This document shows positions 59,552 to 64,000 of a stretch of DNA of 64,000 bases, piece by piece; position 1 is the first letter of the stretch, and the number at the start of each line of letters is the position of its first letter. The position numbers and the translations under genes were made by a program. The stretch comes from Auanema rhodensis. Its lineage: Eukaryota > Nematoda > Chromadorea > Rhabditida > Rhabditidae. A model generated the notes under the pieces. That model was not told the DNA's origin. It ran no database searches and saw only the letters and a list, made by a program, of their open reading frames with translations. Location of the stretch: assembly GCA_964057225.1 (NCBI GenBank), contig OZ059900.1:26365638-26429637 (forward strand), given 5' to 3'.

Positions 59552-60136
59552 ATGAAGCGTGCTGTACTTGCTGATGTGACAAATGTTGTGCGCAAATCGC
59601 CTGAACCTGAAGTACCACGACCACCCACACCAGCTCCAAATTTTACAAGTTTTGGTATGAACCTTAACTTGTATTTTTTAAATCTTTAATTTAGATTCAC
59701 CAATAAAGCAGATGGAGATTCTGAGAGAGAGCACTCCACCAAGGAGTGTATTAATGAGACCAATTTGTCTCTGCAAAACTTGTAGGGAATCATTGCAGGT
59801 TATAGACGAGTATCACTGTTTCAGCCTCTGTATAAAGTGTAGAGGAAGGAATGATGCGTTGGGTCTTTTGAAGGAATTTCGTCACTATAAGCCCGAAAAT
59901 TTCTCTATTAATGTAAGCTTGCATATTTATTTATTTTCAATTTTATCATTTTTTAGATGCGCTCTTATAACACCATGACGTGCAAGCAGTTGTTGAACAA
60001 TATGGGCTATATTGTTATATATGCAGATGAGGCTACTGTAAAGACTTTTGGTTATAAGCAGAAGGTATTCTACTTTAAACTAAGTCCAGAAGCACTCAAC
60101 CTGAACATGTTTATCCGCTTTGATCCTTCATTTTGA
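59552..60136 (+). CDS. three-exon Cys-rich 166-aa protein, array unit 2
   Basis: Same exons as unit 1 shifted by 2,417 bp (59552-59654, 59695-59912, 59957-60136); no difference seen in the coding exons. Confidence 0.65.
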
Positions 60137-60433
60137 CTACAACAAGCACAAATAGTACAATTGGCGTTTTATTCTTGTTTTGTTATGTGGCATTTTTATA
60201 TTCTCAGCCGTAACATTTTTTTTTCCAGCTCTTGCGAATATCCATCAATGGCTCATAAATTGAGGACGAATGATCAACCAACTGGTAAGAATTTGAAAAT
60301 TTGAATAGTCTACATTTTTTTTTTTGCAGGTTGAATTGTTGTTTTGTATTTTGCTGGTTTTTTTATTGTTACATTATTCGATATATCAAATAAATCATTT
60401 ATTATAATTACAATTGTTTATAACATTGAAAAG

Positions 60434-60679
60434 TTATACATTTAAATTTTCTGCATCTATTCATTCATTAAAGTTGTCGGGATATCCACTCCATTTTACA
60501 AATACTTGACGTTTACCGCTTCGAGTACGCTCTTTTAAACCTTTTTCTATATAGTACTTGTTACTTTTATTAGTAGCCAAGACAAGTTCAGGTTTATAGA
60601 ATTTTCCCTTTATACGTTCACCATTATAATCTACAAGTTTATACACGGTTGGGTTTCCGGTTACAACCTCATCAATTGT
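60434..60679 (-). pseudogene. INT: Polinton integrase chromodomain, unit 2
   Basis: Identical copy of 58,017-58,262, including the TGA at the Trp position, so that mutation predates the tandem amplification. Confidence 0.8.
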
Positions 60680-61968
60680 GAATCGCCATAGACTGCTCCT
60701 CTCTGCAAGTTTTTCTTAATTTTTAGAAAGTTGGATCTTATATATATTTCATATATCTTATATATAATTATATTTAAACTTTAAATTTTATATATAAATT
60801 ATATTTAAATTTTAAATATATAAATTTGTTTTTAAATTTTATTTATTTTTTTATTTCTTTATTATATTTATTAATAATGTTTGTTTACTTATTTTGTTTA
60901 TTTTTTATTGTATTGTGTTTGTACTATTTTATTTGTATTTTTGAAGATCAATAAAATTTTTGCATGTAGATAAATTTGTTCACCGTACTTGTTATGGGTA
61001 ATTCAATGGAACACATATCGAAAGTTAATTCGATATGAAATACCAAAATTTAATGGAACACATATCGAAAGTTAATTCGATAAGAACGATATGAAATACC
61101 AAAATTCAATGGAACACATATCGAAGGTTAATTCGATAAGAATGACATTAAATTATTAATTTTTGAAATTACAAATTGTTATTAATTATATTTATTCTAA
61201 CAAGTAAAAGTTTCAAATTAAAAGAAAAGACTAGTTTTAAATTTTATTTTACTAATATAACAATACAATAACTAAATAGAGCACACATTGAAGGTGAATA
61301 CAATAAGATTAACAAACAGTTGCGCTGACCTCAACGCCACGCATATCGATGGTTGATAAACAGTAATAACTGCACTGTGGGGGTTTAAATATAGTATAAT
61401 CATTTTAACATTTCAAAAGTTTTAATTTCGTAATATAATCATTATTAAATATTCAAGAATGAAATATTTTTCACATATAAAACGTTGGCAGTCATATGTT
61501 TTGTGCTACAATATGGGTGTAAAAGTATACTATGAATAATATATGAGCTATTAAGCAAAGTTTGAAAAGCCTAAATGTTTTACAGAGATGGCTGTTGTTT
61601 ATGGCACAAACGGTAAACAATAATGTTTAAAGAGATGTAAAAACTAATTAATATGCAGATTGTTTACAGGTTCAGAGTGCGCCAACTGCTGGCAACTGTC
61701 GATGAGATGAGTATATCTGCATAAATATGCTGTAAAATCTAATTAATAAAAGAATTTCATCAGCAAACTTGATTGTAACACAATGGGTTGTACTTTACAA
61801 AAATCTTTGTATAAAAGGTTGGCAATTTTGCTACATTTACATTTCAGCTCTGCCAACTATCCGAGGATCCGACGTTTCACCATCTTCTGCCACTCTTTGC
61901 CAATCGCCATAGACTGCTCCTCTCTGCAAGTTTTTCTTAATTTTTAGAAAGTTGGATCTTTAGCGGAA

Positions 61969-62553
61969 ATGAAGCGTGCTGTACTTGCTGATGTGACAAA
62001 TGTTGTGCGCAAATCGCCTGAACCTGAAGTACCACGACCACCCACACCAGCTCCAAATTTTACAAGTTTTGGTATGAACCTTAACTTGTATTTTTTAAAT
62101 CTTTAATTTAGATTCACCAATAAAGCAGATGGAGATTCTGAGAGAGAGCACTCCACCAAGGAGTGTATTAATGAGACCAATTTGTCTCTGCAAAACTTGT
62201 AGGGAATCATTGCAGGTTATAGACGAGTATCACTGTTTCAGCCTCTGTATAAAGTGTAGAGGAAGGAATGATGCGTTGGGTCTTTTGAAGGAATTTCGTC
62301 ACTATAAGCCCGAAAATTTCTCTATTAATGTAAGCTTGCATATTTATTTATTTTCAATTTTATCATTTTTTAGATGCGCTCTTATAACACCATGACGTGC
62401 AAGCAGTTGTTGAACAATATGGGCTATATTGTTATATATGCAGATGAGGCTACTGTAAAGACTTTTGGTTATAAGCAGAAGGTATTCTACTTTAAACTAA
62501 GTCCAGAAGCACTCAACCTGAACATGTTTATCCGCTTTGATCCTTCATTTTGA
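61969..62553 (+). CDS. three-exon Cys-rich 166-aa protein, array unit 3
   Basis: Same exons as unit 1 shifted by 4,834 bp (61969-62071, 62112-62329, 62374-62553); open throughout. Confidence 0.65.
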
Positions 62554-62850
62554 CTACAACAAGCACAAATAGTACAATTGGCGTTTTATTCTTGTTTTGT
62601 TATGTGGCATTTTTATATTCTCAGCCGTAACATTTTTTTTTCCAGCTCTTGCGAATATCCATTAATGGCTCATAAATTGAGGACGAATGATCAACCAACT
62701 GGTAAGAATTTGAAAATTTGAATAGTCTACATTTTTTTTTTTGCAGGTTGAATTGTTGTTTTGTATTTTGCTGGTTTTTTTATTGTTACATTATTCGATA
62801 TATCAAATAAATCATTTATTATAATTACAATTGTTTATAACATTGAAAAG

Positions 62851-63096
62851 TTATACATTTAAATTTTCTGCATCTATTCATTCATTAAAGTTGTCGGGAT
62901 ATCCACTCCATTTTACAAATACTTGACGTTTACCGCTTCGAGTACGCTCTTTTAAACCTTTTTCTATATAGTACTTGTTACTTTTATTAGTAGCCAAGAC
63001 AAGTTCAGGTTTATAGAATTTTCCCTTTATACGTTCACCATTATAATCTACAAGTTTATACACGGTTGGGTTTCCGGTTACAACCTCATCAATTGT
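62851..63096 (-). pseudogene. INT: Polinton integrase chromodomain, unit 3
   Basis: Identical copy of 58,017-58,262 with the same TGA. The next unit starts at about 63,194 and leaves the window before its gene. Confidence 0.8.
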
Positions 63097-64000
63097 GAAT
63101 CGCCATAGACTGCTCCTCTCTGCAAGTTTTTCTTAATTTTTAGAAAGTTGGATCTTATATATATTTCATATATCTTATATATAATTATATTTAAACTTTA
63201 AATTTTATATATAAATTATATTTAAATTTTAAATATATAAATTTGTTTTTAAATTTTATTTATTTTTTTATTTCTTTATTATATTTATTAATAATGTTTG
63301 TTTACTTATTTTGTTTATTTTTTATTGTATTGTGTTTGTACTATTTTATTTGTATTTTTGAAGATCAATAAAATTTTTGCATGTAGATAAATTTGTTCAC
63401 CGTACTTGTTATGGGTAATTCAATGGAACACATATCGAAAGTTAATTCGATATGAAATACCAAAATTTAATGGAACACATATCGAAAGTTAATTCGATAA
63501 GAACGATATGAAATACCAAAATTCAATGGAACACATATCGAAGGTTAATTCGATAAGAATGACATTAAATTATTAATTTTTGAAATTACAAATTGTTATT
63601 AATTATATTTATTCTAACAAGTAAAAGTTTCAAATTAAAAGAAAAGACTAGTTTTAAATTTTATTTTACTAATATAACAATACAATAACTAAATAGAGCA
63701 CACATTGAAGGTGAATACAATAAGATTAACAAACAGTTGCGCTGACCTCAACGCCACGCATATCGATGGTTGATAAACAGTAATAACTGCACTGTGGGGG
63801 TTTAAATATAGTATAATCATTTTAACATTTCAAAAGTTTTAATTTCGTAATATAATCATTATTAAATATTCAAGAATGAAATATTTTTCACATATAAAAC
63901 GTTGGCAGTCATATGTTTTGTGCTACAATATGGGTGTAAAAGTATACTATGAATAATATATGAGCTATTAAGCAAAGTTTGAAAAGCCTAAATGTTTTAC

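Larger units (their letters stand above)
55943..64000. repeat. 2,417-bp tandem array of the Polinton terminus (3.3 units, continues past the window)
   Basis: Units at about 55,943, 58,360, 60,777 and 63,194 (partial), with near-identical sequence; one C/T difference was noticed (57,823 and 60,240 against 62,657). Each complete unit holds AT-rich DNA, three ~56-bp ATATCGAA repeats, the Cys-rich gene (+) and the integrase chromodomain (-). Unit joints are marked by a ~60-bp copy of the Cys-rich gene leader (58,263-58,322, matching 57,070-57,131) followed by TATATATTTCATATATC. Confidence 0.97.

Overview
This is eukaryotic (animal) genomic DNA, AT-rich, with very short spliceosomal introns (about 34-60 nt) and no bacterial features. 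The host cannot be named. The U-rich TTTTCAG-type acceptors of the 19.5-46 kb genes and a Ty3/gypsy gag/integrase remnant that resembles nematode elements lean towards a nematode; this is inference only.

Layout. (1) 92-10,113: a decaying Polinton/Maverick virus-like transposon in canonical gene order: spliced protein-primed DNA polymerase B (two nonsense codons), double-jelly-roll major capsid protein, small basic protein, adenain-like protease, C2H2 zinc-finger protein, penton-like minor capsid protein, packaging ATPase (one stop, one frameshift), two conserved Polinton ORFs and the first ~51 codons of the integrase. (2) 10,114-58,009: a giant imperfect palindrome. The left arm (10,114-30,001) and right arm (32,610-58,009) are reverse complements around a 2.6 kb centre. 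From outside to inside each arm holds a Polinton terminus with a spliced Cys-rich gene, AT-rich DNA, CAGCTG repeats, a ~173-bp satellite array, a cluster of multi-exon genes including Rep-like superfamily-3 helicases, a 37-bp minisatellite, an endogenous negative-strand RNA virus L (polymerase) fragment with an IDD motif as in qinviruses, and an unidentified ORF. The centre is an internally deleted Ty3/gypsy remnant. (3) 55,943-64,000 and beyond: a 2,417-bp tandem array, overlapping the outer end of the right arm, that repeats the Polinton terminus, the Cys-rich gene and the integrase chromodomain.

How it fits together. The Polinton block is a former self-synthesising element: polymerase, integrase, protease, ATPase and capsid proteins. 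The integrase start lies at 9,963 (+), while its C-terminal chromodomain lies at 58,017-58,262 (-), so the left copy lost the middle and end of the gene where the palindrome begins. The arms have decayed unequally: the right arm keeps a Rep gene with Walker A, Walker B and motif C, an intact gene B and an extra Rep gene absent from the left arm. The most unusual material is the spliced Rep-helicase family (three paralogues), the IDD-type viral polymerase fragment and the palindromic/tandem architecture that carries them.
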